A stretch of 64,000 bases of DNA from Bacteroidaceae bacterium (GTDB lineage: Bacteria > Bacteroidota > Bacteroidia > Bacteroidales > Bacteroidaceae): NCBI GenBank assembly GCA_016286165.1, contig JAEESE010000011.1, positions 62,001 to 126,000 of the forward strand, written 5' to 3'. Positions 43,009-52,265 of the stretch are shown here, piece by piece; the stretch's first letter is position 1; each line of letters starts with the position of its first letter. The translations under genes were made by a program, and so were the position numbers. Below the pieces are notes generated by a model. That model was not told where the DNA came from and ran no database searches. It was given only the letters and a program-made list of their open reading frames with translations.

Positions 43009-43080
43009 TTTTCCGTTTGGGGCTCTCACCCAAGGAGCGCAATAACTATATTATTGCCGTGATTTTTCTAAATTAATCTG

Positions 43081-45093
43081 TTACTCAATTACTAATATGG
43101 TAATCGAGTACGGAGATAGGGTGATTGGGAACTGCTTGGCCACTTTCTGCGTAGACTCCTGTGGAACGATATTGCGGGGATTGTCGATGGAGTTGGTGTC
43201 CTCGGGCCGTGCAGACTTGAGTTCAATCTTCTTGGCCTTTGCCTTCACCTTTTTTGCACCGTCAAGTTTTACGGTGACCTTCTGTGCATTCCCCACTGCG
43301 TTCACCAGCTTCAGGTAGGTCTTGCCGGTCTTGGCCTCCGTGGTGGCTGTATAGAAAACAGCATTGGCTTCATCGCCTCGGTCAAGCTTCTGCTTGGGAA
43401 TGTCAACGGCCTCAACGGGTACGATGCGGTCGCCCAGATACTGCGAGAACATTACCTGTGCCCAGTACGACGGCGAGCCGTAGGCATTGAGCACGTCATA
43501 GCCGATGAGGTCGCTGGCCCACTGCATGCCTCCGGGTTCCACGTTGACAAAGAGCGGCGCATAGCACGACATGATGCAGATGTCGGAGTTGCGTTCCATG
43601 CATGCCATCCAAGCAGCATCACCCAGCGCAGCGTTCATGTTCGTGGTGGGTGAACCCTCGCGCGTAGCCCATTCACCGCAGAAGATCTTAGGTCCGTTGC
43701 GGTCGTAGCGGTCGTATTGGAAGGCATTGCGGTACATGTCGAAGGCGTTGCGATAGTAGTGCTCGTCAATGACATCGACCTTCGGGTTGGGGATGGCTTT
43801 CGACTTGAGGGCATCATAACCTACGGTAGAGATAATCTGCAGTTGAGGATAGCGTGCCTTGATGGCATCGTAGAACATCTTGAAGCGGTTGGGATAGCTG
43901 CCGCTGCGGTCGAAGAAGTCCTCGTTGCCTATCTCAACATAGTGGAGTGGGAATGGCTCAGGATGACCGTCGCGGGCACGCACGGCACCCCATTTGGTGG
44001 AGGCATCGCCCATGATATACTCTATCTCGTCAAGAGCGTCTTGAATGAAGGGCTTGATATAGTCGCCGTCTAAGTGGTCACCGTTCAACACGTAGCCGGC
44101 AAACACACCTACCACAGGTTCGCCGCCCGTGTCCTCAGCCCACTGGCAGAACTCCAACAGACCCAGTCCGTCGGTAGAGCGATAGCCCCAAGGGCTCTGG
44201 TGTCCCGGCCGTTCGTCGGGGTTGCCTATGGTTTGTTTCCAGTCGAAGCGGTTGGCGAAGTTGTTGCCTTCGAGATAGTTGCCGCCGGGGAAGCGCACGA
44301 ACTTAGGTTTCATTTCGGCCATCATCTCCATCAGATCCACACGTAAGCCATTCTTGCGGTTTTTGTAGCTGGGGGCGAAGAGAGTAACGCGCGTCAGTTC
44401 GATGCTGCCAGCCTCATTACCTATGATGAAGAGGCGTGCATCCTTCGTGTCAGCCTGTGTAGCAGAAGTGGCCAACTGGATGTCGAATCGTTGCCAATCG
44501 CCTGTGAAACCGCTAACCTTCGTCTCGGCGTAGGTTGTGGCAGCATCGGCGCTCTTTAGGGCTATGGTCAGCGATTTGATGGGAGCGGAAGCGGAGAGAC
44601 CGCCCGCAGGCCCCTGCTCGTTGCGTGCTGCCGGTTGTCGGACGTAGAGCGCGCCCTTGAAGGTCGTGTTCTTGCGGATGGGGAATCCCCAGTAGCCTTC
44701 GCTGACGAGAGCAAGGCCAGCCTGACCGTAGTTCACGATGAGTGAGGTGGGGTTGGCGTCATTCATGCCGCCCTGACGGTTCTGGCGCACGCGCACCTGT
44801 ACCGTGTCGGAGAGTTGCCAACGCTCAGGGCGTACGGTAAAACGAGGCGTTTCTGCATTAGGCCGACCGCCACGACGCCCGCCTCTGGGATTGAACATGT
44901 CTGCGAACGAAGGGTTGGGCACCAACTGTGTGTATAGTCCACCCTCGTAAGCGTAATTGATTTCCTCGGTCATCAGTCCGTAAAGCATCGGACTAACCTC
45001 TGTCGTGGCCTCGTCCAGACGCAGAGTCAGTGTTTGTGCCTGGAGCATCATTGCCGTGCTAAGCACGGCTACAATAGCGGATAACTTTTTCAT
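43081..45093 (-). CDS. Exported GH51 alpha-L-arabinofuranosidase
   Basis: This enzyme would remove arabinofuranosyl side chains from arabinan, arabinoxylan or arabinogalactan. The ATG at 45093 gives a signal peptide (LSAIVAVLSTAMMLQAQ); upstream codons in the same frame are non-homologous. Residues about 25-240 form a carbohydrate-binding-like N-domain (LYGLMTEEINYAYEGGLYTQ). The GH51 barrel follows (KPKFVRFPGGNYLEGN). The acid/base Glu lies in YVEIGNEDFF (about residue 387) and the nucleophile Glu in IFCGEWATREG (about 473). A C-terminal beta-domain ends the chain. The length of 670 is normal. It is monocistronic and convergent with the tRNA. Confidence 0.93.
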   Translation of the reverse strand: MKKLSAIVAVLSTAMMLQAQTLTLRLDEATTEVSPMLYGLMTEEINYAYEGGLYTQLVPNPSFADMFNPRGGRRGGRPNAETPRFTVRPERWQLSDTVQVRVRQNRQGGMNDANPTSLIVNYGQAGLALVSEGYWGFPIRKNTTFKGALYVRQPAARNEQGPAGGLSASAPIKSLTIALKSADAATTYAETKVSGFTGDWQRFDIQLATSATQADTKDARLFIIGNEAGSIELTRVTLFAPSYKNRKNGLRVDLMEMMAEMKPKFVRFPGGNYLEGNNFANRFDWKQTIGNPDERPGHQSPWGYRSTDGLGLLEFCQWAEDTGGEPVVGVFAGYVLNGDHLDGDYIKPFIQDALDEIEYIMGDASTKWGAVRARDGHPEPFPLHYVEIGNEDFFDRSGSYPNRFKMFYDAIKARYPQLQIISTVGYDALKSKAIPNPKVDVIDEHYYRNAFDMYRNAFQYDRYDRNGPKIFCGEWATREGSPTTNMNAALGDAAWMACMERNSDICIMSCYAPLFVNVEPGGMQWASDLIGYDVLNAYGSPSYWAQVMFSQYLGDRIVPVEAVDIPKQKLDRGDEANAVFYTATTEAKTGKTYLKLVNAVGNAQKVTVKLDGAKKVKAKAKKIELKSARPEDTNSIDNPRNIVPQESTQKVAKQFPITLSPYSITILVIE

Positions 45094-45330
45094 GTGTTTG
45101 ATAAATGTGTTTGGCTGTGAATAAAAGTAAGACAAATGGTTATCTGTGTGCAAATATATAAATAAATCCCAATGCAACATTCAAAAGCCCTGGGATTTAA
45201 CTTTCTTTGTATATTCAACTAGCTCACGCGGAATCTATTAGCTATGAGCTACTTTCCCAATATTGGACAAGGAAAATGATAAAAATGAAAAAAACTTTAG
45301 ACTTTAAACTATATACTTTAAACTTTTTAC

Positions 45331-45338
45331 TACCTTTG
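45331..45338 (+). promoter_or_regulatory. -7 box of iorAB
   Basis: TACCTTTG stands 55 bases before the iorA ATG. The bases before it are a short ACTTTAAACT repeat. The 213-base gap holds nothing else recognisable; a TATATTTG at 45151-45158 on the minus strand may be the -7 box of the divergent GH51 gene. Confidence 0.55.
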
Positions 45339-45393
45339 CGCGCTGAAATGTTATTTGTGCAGGATTTTTGTTTAGATTATAATATAGGAAGTA

Positions 45394-47049
45394 ATGAAAA
45401 AGTTGTTTTTGGGCGACGAAGCCATAGCACAGGGAGCTATCGATGCAGGCCTTTCGGGTGTTTATGCATATCCCGGCACGCCGTCCACTGAGATTACCGA
45501 GTACATCCAGGCCAATGCTTTGGCTAAGGAGCGTGGTCTCCACTCGCGCTGGTGCACCAACGAGAAGACGGCCATGGAGGCCGCCCTCGGCATGTCGTTC
45601 ATGGGCAAGCGCGCTATGGTGTGCATGAAACATGTAGGCCTTAATGTCTGCGCCGACCCGTTCGTCAACAGCGCCATGACAGGCGTGGGCGGCGGCGTTG
45701 TCGTGGTGGTGGCAGATGATCCCTCAATGCATTCATCACAGGATGAGCAGGACTCGCGCTTCTACGGCAAGTTTGCCATGCTGCCAGTCTTTGAGCCCAG
45801 TAACCAGCAGGAGGCTTACGATATGATGGCTGATGCTTTCGACTACAGCGAACGCCAGCAGTTGCCCGTGCTTATGCGCGTTACCACACGTATGGCCCAC
45901 TCGCGTGCCGTGGTCGTGGTCAAAGATGAGGCTCGTGCCGAGAACGACAAGAACTACGACGCCGCTGCTGCCAACTGGGTGCTGCTGCCGGCCAATGCCC
46001 GCCGCCGCAACGACAAGGTCACGGCGCAACAGGTTCAGCTCGAAGCCGATGCTGTAAGCTCAACATACAACAAACTTATTCTTCCGGCGTCTGGTTCAGG
46101 CTGTCCCCTTGGCATCATCGCCAGTGGCATTGCATATAATTATGTGATGGAAACCCTCGCCAAGCGCTCCTTCAAGCAAGAGGTAAGTATCCTCAAGGTG
46201 AGTCAGTACCCTCTCCCCAAGACGTTGGTTCGTCAGATGCTCGATGCTTGCGACAAGGTGCTTGTCGTGGAGGAAGGTCAGCCTTTTGTCGAGGAACAGG
46301 TGCGCGGTGTCTTTGAGAGTCGTAACATACTCGGCCGCCTCACAGGCGAACTGCCCCGTACTGGCGAGCTCACGCCGGATTGTGTGGCTGCTGCACTGAA
46401 TGAACAATTGGCATCGGACAATGAACAGGACTCGGAAAAGCTTAATGCCCCGTTCGTTGATGCTTCTTCGCTTGTAGCTCCCCGTCCGCCACAGCTCTGT
46501 CAGGGCTGCGGTCATCGTGATGTTTATACCGCTTTGAACGAAGTGCTGAAAGAGTATGAGAATCCACGTGTCTTCGGCGACATAGGCTGTTACACCCTTG
46601 GCTTCTTGCCTCCTTACAAGGCTATCCACTCCTGCGTGGACATGGGCGCCTCAATCACTATGGCCAAGGGTGCTGCCGATGCCGGACAGTGGCCGGCCTT
46701 AGCCATCATTGGCGACAGCACATTCACCCACTCTGGCATGACAGGCCTCTTGGACGCCGTCAACGAGAATGCCGACATCACAGTGATCATCTCCGACAAC
46801 CTCACCACCGCCATGACGGGCGGACAGGACTCAGCCGGTACGAACAAGTTCGAAACTATTTGCCGTGGCCTCGGTGTGGCTGATGAACATCTACATGTAG
46901 TAGTGCCTCTTCCCAAGAATATGCCTGAGATCACCCGCATAATCCGCGAAGAGATCAACTACCACGGCGTCTCAGTCATCATACCTCAGCGCGAATGTAT
47001 TCAGACTTTCAAGCGTCATGCTAAAGAGAAGAAGGTCGCTAATAAGTAG
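45394..47049 (+). CDS. iorA: Indolepyruvate:ferredoxin oxidoreductase, alpha subunit
   Basis: IorA oxidatively decarboxylates aryl 2-oxo acids (from Trp, Phe and Tyr) to aryl-acetyl-CoA using thiamine diphosphate and ferredoxin. The N-terminus contains FLGDEAIAQGAIDAGLSGVY and YPGTPSTEI. The TPP-binding half starts at PPQLCQGCGHRDVYTALNE and includes GDSTFTHSGMTGLLDAVNEN and the Mg-site region ISDNLTTAMTGGQ. The 551-residue chain ends at PQRECIQTFKRHAKEKK. The C-terminal 4Fe-4S ferredoxin module, with its CxxCxxC clusters, present in archaeal IorA (about 620-650 aa) is absent. iorB follows 25 bases on. Confidence 0.93.
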   Translation: MKKLFLGDEAIAQGAIDAGLSGVYAYPGTPSTEITEYIQANALAKERGLHSRWCTNEKTAMEAALGMSFMGKRAMVCMKHVGLNVCADPFVNSAMTGVGGGVVVVVADDPSMHSSQDEQDSRFYGKFAMLPVFEPSNQQEAYDMMADAFDYSERQQLPVLMRVTTRMAHSRAVVVVKDEARAENDKNYDAAAANWVLLPANARRRNDKVTAQQVQLEADAVSSTYNKLILPASGSGCPLGIIASGIAYNYVMETLAKRSFKQEVSILKVSQYPLPKTLVRQMLDACDKVLVVEEGQPFVEEQVRGVFESRNILGRLTGELPRTGELTPDCVAAALNEQLASDNEQDSEKLNAPFVDASSLVAPRPPQLCQGCGHRDVYTALNEVLKEYENPRVFGDIGCYTLGFLPPYKAIHSCVDMGASITMAKGAADAGQWPALAIIGDSTFTHSGMTGLLDAVNENADITVIISDNLTTAMTGGQDSAGTNKFETICRGLGVADEHLHVVVPLPKNMPEITRIIREEINYHGVSVIIPQRECIQTFKRHAKEKKVANK

Positions 47050-47074
47050 TAAAATGTAAATTGTAATAGTGTAA

Positions 47075-47644
47075 ATGAAAGTTGATATCATACTTTGCGG
47101 AGTAGGAGGCCAGGGCATCCTCAGTATCGCCACCATCATCGGCGAAGCCGCAATGAACGAGAACCTTTATATCAAGCAGGCCGAGGTGCACGGCATGAGC
47201 CAGCGCGGCGGCGACGTACAGTCGAACCTTCGCATCAGCAGTGAACCCATCGCCAGTGACCTAATCCCACATGGTGCTGCCGACGTTATCATTTCCATGG
47301 AACCCATGGAGGCCCTGCGTTACCTGCCTTACCTCAGTGCCGATGGTTGGGTGATTACTTCTACGGCTCCGTTCGTGAACATCCCCAATTATCCTGACAT
47401 CAACGATATCAAGGCCGCCCTGGCGAAACTTCCTCATGTTGTAGCCATTGATATCGAGCAACTCGCAAAAGACAACGGCGTGCCTCGCTCGGCCAACGTC
47501 ATACTGCTCGGTGCTGCCCAGAAAGCCCTCGGCATAGACTACGACAAACTGGAGACCGCCATTCGCCGAGTCTTCGGCCGCAAGGGCGATGCCATAGTGG
47601 ATGCCAATATCAGAGCACTCGCCATCGGGCGTGATGCGCAGTAA
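47075..47644 (+). CDS. iorB: Indolepyruvate:ferredoxin oxidoreductase, beta subunit
   Basis: This gamma-domain subunit pairs with IorA. It begins VDIILCGVGGQGILSIATII and has the conserved KQAEVHGMSQRGGDVQSNLR, both diagnostic of the POR/IOR gamma family. The length of 189 is typical. It is co-transcribed with iorA, and a strong terminator follows 46 bases after the stop. Confidence 0.95.
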   Translation: MKVDIILCGVGGQGILSIATIIGEAAMNENLYIKQAEVHGMSQRGGDVQSNLRISSEPIASDLIPHGAADVIISMEPMEALRYLPYLSADGWVITSTAPFVNIPNYPDINDIKAALAKLPHVVAIDIEQLAKDNGVPRSANVILLGAAQKALGIDYDKLETAIRRVFGRKGDAIVDANIRALAIGRDAQ

Positions 47645-47690
47645 CAGGGCACGCTCCAATCAGGGCCTTCGGCCTGTTGAAGAACAACAT

Positions 47691-47724
47691 AACCCTTACG
47701 TAACTTTGCGTAAGGGTTTTCTTT
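47691..47724 (+). terminator. Terminator of iorAB
   Basis: AACCCTTACG (47691-47700) pairs with CGTAAGGGTT (47709-47718) around TAACTTTG, followed by TTCTTTTT. The rest of the 318-base gap to 47962 has a short AGTTGAC repeat (about 47750-47772) and the next promoter, and no gene. Confidence 0.88.
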
Positions 47725-47926
47725 TTCCCATCATCTTACTTTTGTGCCGACAAGTTGACGAGTTGACAAGTAGTTTGCTTTTATTTGTATGTCAAAAGCA
47801 GTATAAACAATGCACTTTAAGCATTTTCGTACCCGAACAAATTACAGCGTGAGTTGATTTGTGTTATTTTATTACGTCAATGCTTATTTTCTTTTCCTTT
47901 TGTGTGTGGCTTTCATAAGAAAATAG

Positions 47927-47934
47927 TAACTTTG
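47927..47934 (+). promoter_or_regulatory. -7 box of the aminotransferase gene
   Basis: TAACTTTG matches TAnnTTTG 28 bases before the ATG at 47963. A TTTG at 47899-47902 is 24 bases upstream, a little too far for a perfect match. Confidence 0.5.
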
Positions 47935-47962
47935 CCGCTGATTTAACTAAAAATGCAATAAA

Positions 47963-49282
47963 ATGAAAGAAAAGATAGCGACGCCAATAGCACGCGAAGT
48001 GGTGGACGGCCTGATTGCTCAGCTTGGTATCCAGGATTTCGCCAAGGCCACAATCCGCGAGGTTAAGCAGGTGGCAGCCATGGCCGAGAAGGAAAGTGGC
48101 GTGGAGTTCATCAAAATGGAGATGGGTATTCCCGGACTTCCTGCTGCACAAGTAGGCGTCAAAGCACAGGTGCAGGCATTGGAAGCCGGCATCGCTCACT
48201 CGTACCCCGACATCCAGGGCTATCCGGGACTTAAGCGCGAAGCCTCACGTTTCGTAAAGGCGTTCATTGGTGTGGACATCGCTGCCGAAGGCTGTGTGCC
48301 TGTAACTGGCTCTATGCAAGGCACATTCGCTTCGTTCCTCACCTGCTCGCAGGCAGACAAACGGAAGGACACGGTGCTGTTCATCGACCCAGGCTTCCCT
48401 GTACAGAAGATGCAGTTGCAGGTGATGGGCGTGAAGTACGAGACCTTCGATGTCTACGACTTTCGCGGCGATCGGCTGCGCGGAAAGCTTGAGGGCTATC
48501 TTGCGAAAGGGAATATCTGTGCCATCGTTTATAGTAACCCCAACAACCCGGCGTGGATCTGTCTTACGGAGGACGAGTTGCAAGCTGTGGGCGAGCTGGC
48601 GACGAAGTACGACTGCATCGTAATGGAGGACCTGGCTTATTTTGCTATGGATTTCCGTAAGGATTTGAGCGTGCCGTTTGAACCGCCCTATCAGCCCACC
48701 GTGGCTCGCTATACCGATAATTTTATGTTGCTTATCAGCGGTTCGAAAGCATTCTCGTATGCTGGTGAGCGTATAGGTGTGGTGTGCATCAGCAATGCAC
48801 TGTTCCATCGCCACTTCCCTGACCTTAGTGCGCGCTATGAAGGCCTGCCCTTCGGCCTCGTCTTTTCCACCCGCATGCTCTACGCTTTGAGCAGTGGCAC
48901 CAGCCATTCTGCTCAGTATGCTCTGGCTGCCATGTTCCGTGCGGCCAGTGACGGCGAATATCGTTTCCGCGACGAGGTTAAGGTCTATGGCGAACGTGCA
49001 CATCGGCTTAAGGAGATTTTCCTGCGCCATGGCTTCCACGTAGTCTATGACCGCGACGGCGACGAGCCCGTGGCCGACGGCTTCTATTTCACCATAGGCT
49101 ACAAGGGTATGACCAGCGGTGAACTCGCGCGCGAACTTATGTACTATGGTGTATCGGCCATCTGCCTCATCACCACCGGTTCGCATCAGGAAGGCTTGCG
49201 CGTGTGTACCTCGTTCATCGAGGACCACCAGTATGCACAACTCGAAGAACGCATGAAGATTTTCGAGGAGAATAATAGCTGA
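47963..49282 (+). CDS. Class I/II PLP-dependent aminotransferase
   Basis: This is a cytoplasmic fold-type I aminotransferase of 439 residues. The PLP-binding lysine is K262 in LISGSKAFSYAGERIGVV. The substrate-binding and Asn regions are IVYSNPNNPAWICLTEDEL and MEDLAYFAMD, and the C-terminal arginine region is EGLRVCTSFIEDHQYAQL. The exact amino donor is unclear; it is closest in feel to aspartate- or aromatic-type enzymes. Its position after iorAB, separated by a terminator, makes a role in making or using aryl 2-oxo acids plausible but unproven. It may be co-transcribed with the porin and symporter that follow. Confidence 0.85.
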   Translation: MKEKIATPIAREVVDGLIAQLGIQDFAKATIREVKQVAAMAEKESGVEFIKMEMGIPGLPAAQVGVKAQVQALEAGIAHSYPDIQGYPGLKREASRFVKAFIGVDIAAEGCVPVTGSMQGTFASFLTCSQADKRKDTVLFIDPGFPVQKMQLQVMGVKYETFDVYDFRGDRLRGKLEGYLAKGNICAIVYSNPNNPAWICLTEDELQAVGELATKYDCIVMEDLAYFAMDFRKDLSVPFEPPYQPTVARYTDNFMLLISGSKAFSYAGERIGVVCISNALFHRHFPDLSARYEGLPFGLVFSTRMLYALSSGTSHSAQYALAAMFRAASDGEYRFRDEVKVYGERAHRLKEIFLRHGFHVVYDRDGDEPVADGFYFTIGYKGMTSGELARELMYYGVSAICLITTGSHQEGLRVCTSFIEDHQYAQLEERMKIFEENNS

Positions 49283-49384
49283 GCTTTGGCAGCCAGCGAA
49301 ACGTCGGAAACGGCATAAGCGAAGGGCTTCAATCGTTGAACAACAACGTTAAACGTTATAATATCAACCAATTCACAAAACACG

Positions 49385-50515
49385 ATGAAACAAAAGACAA
49401 TTTTCGCGAAAGCGACGCTGGCGGTGACCTTGGCCATCTTCAGCAGCACGGCGGCCATGGGACAACAAACGACGGCCTCCGTTGAGAGCCAACCCACAAT
49501 CGTTCGTCAGGCAGTGGGCGAAAAAGCACCCGACTGGATGAAAGATGTGGCGGACCGTATTCAGTTGCACGGCTACGCTCAGGGCGGGTACACTTTCACC
49601 CACAAGGGCGGCAAAAACACTAACACGTTTGATATAAAACGCGTTCTCTTCTGGGCTAATGCCCGCATCACCGACCGCTGGTCGTTTCTTTTCATGCACG
49701 ACTTCTCGAGTGTCGTACAGGAATTCTACACAGACTATCGACTCACAAGGAACAAAGCCCTGACGGTGCGCCTGGGGCAGTTTAAGAATGGTCTCTCACT
49801 CGAGAATCCCCTGTCACCTACAGCAATGGAAGCCATCGACGTTTATAGTGAGGGTGTGACGTTCCTCACCGGTTGTGGCAGCGATCCGCTTATGGGCGTT
49901 CAGTATGGCCGTGATCTCGGTCTTTCGCTTTTCGGCGAGACTAACGACGGCAAACTGCGTTATGAGTTGGAGGTTATGAATGGACAGGGTATCAATCGTA
50001 AGGACGGCAACAATACTAAGGATTTTATTGGCCGTCTGGAATTTCGTCCCGTGAAAGGCTTGAACCTTGTTGCTACCGGACAGATAGGTCGGGGTCACAA
50101 CATCCTCACCGATGGTAAGACTTCTGTTTACAACCCGACTATAGCCAACGGACAGAACTACAAGCGTAACCGCTGGACGGCAGGTTTCGAATACAAGAGT
50201 AAGGCGTTCAACGCCCATGGCGAGTATCTTGAAGGCTACGATGGCGACGTCGTAAGCCGCGGAGCTTACCTCACTGGCGCTGTGCCCTTAGGCACGCCGA
50301 AAGTGGAGTTTGTGGGCAGCTACGACTTCTTCAATTATAACACTTCTTTGGGACAAGACCAGCACAAGGCCATCGCCGGCCTGCAGTATTGGTTCTTCAA
50401 GAAATGCCGCTTCCAACTGCAGTATGTCTACAAAAGCGCCTACATCGCCGGCAACCAGTTTGTTCACGGCGCCAATCACGCTGTGATGTGCCAGATGCAG
50501 GTTCGCTTCAACTAA
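49385..50515 (+). CDS. Outer-membrane porin (OprO/OprP-like beta-barrel)
   Basis: A signal peptide (KATLAVTLAIFSSTAAMG) precedes a short linker and a predicted beta-barrel. It starts IQLHGYAQGGYTFTHKGGKN and continues with alternating amphipathic strands (RLGQFKNGLSLENPL, LRYELEVMNGQGINR) to a terminal strand ending in MQVRFN, with the final aromatic-Asn suited to BAM insertion. The 376 residues fit the phosphate-selective porin O/P superfamily. It is followed after 30 bases by a sodium/solute symporter gene, so the two could carry one solute across both membranes. Confidence 0.8.
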   Translation: MKQKTIFAKATLAVTLAIFSSTAAMGQQTTASVESQPTIVRQAVGEKAPDWMKDVADRIQLHGYAQGGYTFTHKGGKNTNTFDIKRVLFWANARITDRWSFLFMHDFSSVVQEFYTDYRLTRNKALTVRLGQFKNGLSLENPLSPTAMEAIDVYSEGVTFLTGCGSDPLMGVQYGRDLGLSLFGETNDGKLRYELEVMNGQGINRKDGNNTKDFIGRLEFRPVKGLNLVATGQIGRGHNILTDGKTSVYNPTIANGQNYKRNRWTAGFEYKSKAFNAHGEYLEGYDGDVVSRGAYLTGAVPLGTPKVEFVGSYDFFNYNTSLGQDQHKAIAGLQYWFFKKCRFQLQYVYKSAYIAGNQFVHGANHAVMCQMQVRFN

Positions 50516-50545
50516 CTTGTAAATCGTAAATCGTCAAATAAATCC

Positions 50546-52060
50546 GTGTTTATCAAAGTCTTCCTGACCATCATCTTCCTGGCCGTGATGGTAGGCGTGG
50601 GGGTATACTCCCACAAGCAGGCCAGATCCGTCGACGGTTTCGTGCTCGGCGGTCGTGCTATAGGTCCTTGGCTTACGGCTTTTGCCTATGGAACCTCTTA
50701 TTTCTCAGCTGTTGTCTTTGTCGGTTATGCCGGACAGTTCGGATGGAAATACGGCCTATCCAGCACATGGATTGGCGTTGGCAACGCTATCATAGGTTCG
50801 CTGCTGGCCTGGCTGCTGTTGGGCCGTCGCACTAAATTGATGACTCAGCATATTGAGAGCCGCACCATGCCCGATTTCTTCGGTACACGCTATGATAGTC
50901 AGAAGCTTCGTGTTGTGGCTTCTGTGATAGCTTTCGTGTTCCTTATTCCTTACACCGCAGGTGTCTACAAGGGTATTTCCACGCTCTTTGAGATGGGCTT
51001 TGGCATCCCCTACGAGTATTGCGTGATAGCCATGGCCGCCTTCACGGCCGTTTATGTCATCTTCGGCGGTTACAAGGCTACTGCCATGAACGATTTCATT
51101 CAGGGCATTATTATGCTCTTTGGCATCATTGCCGTCATTGTGGCTGTGATAGCAGCGCAAGGCGGTCTTGTCGAGGCCGTACACAAATTAGCCGTGCTTC
51201 CGGGCGACGATGGGAGCATAGGCAGCTTTGCTTCGTGGTTCGGCCCCGACCCGTGGGGCTTGCTGGGGGTTGTCATTCTGACTTCTCTCGGCACTATGGG
51301 CTTGCCTCAGATGGTGGGCAAGTTCTACTCGATTACCGATGAGAGCGCCATTCGCCGCGGCACTATCATCTCTACCATCTTCGCTTTCATAGTGGCTGGC
51401 GGCTGTTATTTCCTCGGTGGCTTCGGTCGTTTGTACGACCCTGTCATCGCGGCTAATGGCAAGATAGCCTTCGACTCGATCGTGCCTGCAATGCTTGTCA
51501 CATTGCCTGATGTCCTCATCGCCCTCGTGGTGCTTCTCGTGCTTTCAGCCTCAATGTCCACATTGGCTTCGCTGGTGCTGACATCCTCGAGCACGATGAC
51601 GCTTGACCTTATCTATCGCGACAAGAAATCGTTGCCAGGCGAGGTGGAAGAAGGCAGTATTGATGATATAGTGGCAGAGAAGATAGAGCGCCGCAAGGTC
51701 GTTGTCATGCGCGTACTGATAGTGTTCTTCATTGTCATCTCCCTGTTGATAGCCTTGAACCCGCCCACCTTCATAGCCCAGCTCATGGGCATCTCATGGG
51801 GAGCTTTGGCTGGTGCTTTCCTGGCTCCGTTTATGCTCGGCCTCTATTGGCGCGGCGTCACGCGCGCTGCTGTTTGGGCTTGCTTCGTATGGGGCGTAGG
51901 TCTCACAGTGGTCAACATGCTTCTCGGCAATCCTATCAACCCCATCAACTGCGGTGCTATAGCTATGCTTGGCGGTTTCCCGGTCGTTTGGCTTGTCAGT
52001 CTTTTCTCAAAGAAATTGCCTAATGCCGACATCGACAAGATGTTCGAGTGCTATAAGTAA
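50546..52060 (+). CDS. Sodium:solute symporter (SSS family)
   Basis: This is an inner-membrane transporter of 504 residues with about 13 helices. The family core features are VDGFVLGGRAIGPWLTAFAY, GTSYFSAVVFVGYAGQFGWK, GGYKATAMNDFIQGIIMLFG and the sodium-site segment VLLVLSASMSTLASLVLTSS. The GTG at 50546 is the start, directly after CGTAAAT repeats. The substrate is not evident: PutP-, PanF- and sugar-type members share these motifs. It is the last gene before a strong terminator and precedes the mannan locus. Confidence 0.9.
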   Translation: MFIKVFLTIIFLAVMVGVGVYSHKQARSVDGFVLGGRAIGPWLTAFAYGTSYFSAVVFVGYAGQFGWKYGLSSTWIGVGNAIIGSLLAWLLLGRRTKLMTQHIESRTMPDFFGTRYDSQKLRVVASVIAFVFLIPYTAGVYKGISTLFEMGFGIPYEYCVIAMAAFTAVYVIFGGYKATAMNDFIQGIIMLFGIIAVIVAVIAAQGGLVEAVHKLAVLPGDDGSIGSFASWFGPDPWGLLGVVILTSLGTMGLPQMVGKFYSITDESAIRRGTIISTIFAFIVAGGCYFLGGFGRLYDPVIAANGKIAFDSIVPAMLVTLPDVLIALVVLLVLSASMSTLASLVLTSSSTMTLDLIYRDKKSLPGEVEEGSIDDIVAEKIERRKVVVMRVLIVFFIVISLLIALNPPTFIAQLMGISWGALAGAFLAPFMLGLYWRGVTRAAVWACFVWGVGLTVVNMLLGNPINPINCGAIAMLGGFPVVWLVSLFSKKLPNADIDKMFECYK

Positions 52061-52084
52061 GCCGAATTTGGTTAGCTGATAAAT

Positions 52085-52120
52085 AGAGGCTGTGTCAATC
52101 TGCGACACAGCCTCTTTCTT
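52085..52120 (+). terminator. Terminator after the symporter
   Basis: A perfect 12-base stem, AGAGGCTGTGTC (52085-52096) with GACACAGCCTCT (52104-52115), is followed by TTCTTTT. It separates the porin-symporter unit from the mannan locus. Confidence 0.92.
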
Positions 52121-52229
52121 TTGTGCATTATTTAGGTTTTGCCGCTGCCTACTGACTTTATTTTAGCAAAAGATAAGCAGATAAGGAAAATTATTATGTC
52201 TTGGAAGCTTATCCTGCATCTTTTATTTC

Positions 52230-52237
52230 TATCTTTG
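52230..52237 (+). promoter_or_regulatory. -7 box of the mannan locus
   Basis: TATCTTTG lies 29 bases before the epimerase ATG. No TTTG is at the usual distance, which could mean activator dependence, consistent with the AraC-type gene downstream. Confidence 0.55.
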
Positions 52238-52265
52238 TCCTCAGAAATGATGAAATCCTAATGTT

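Noticed and set aside
48245..49240. 331-codon open frame antisense to the aminotransferase
   Set aside because: Complete overlap with a clear PLP enzyme; no homology-like motif and no upstream signal.
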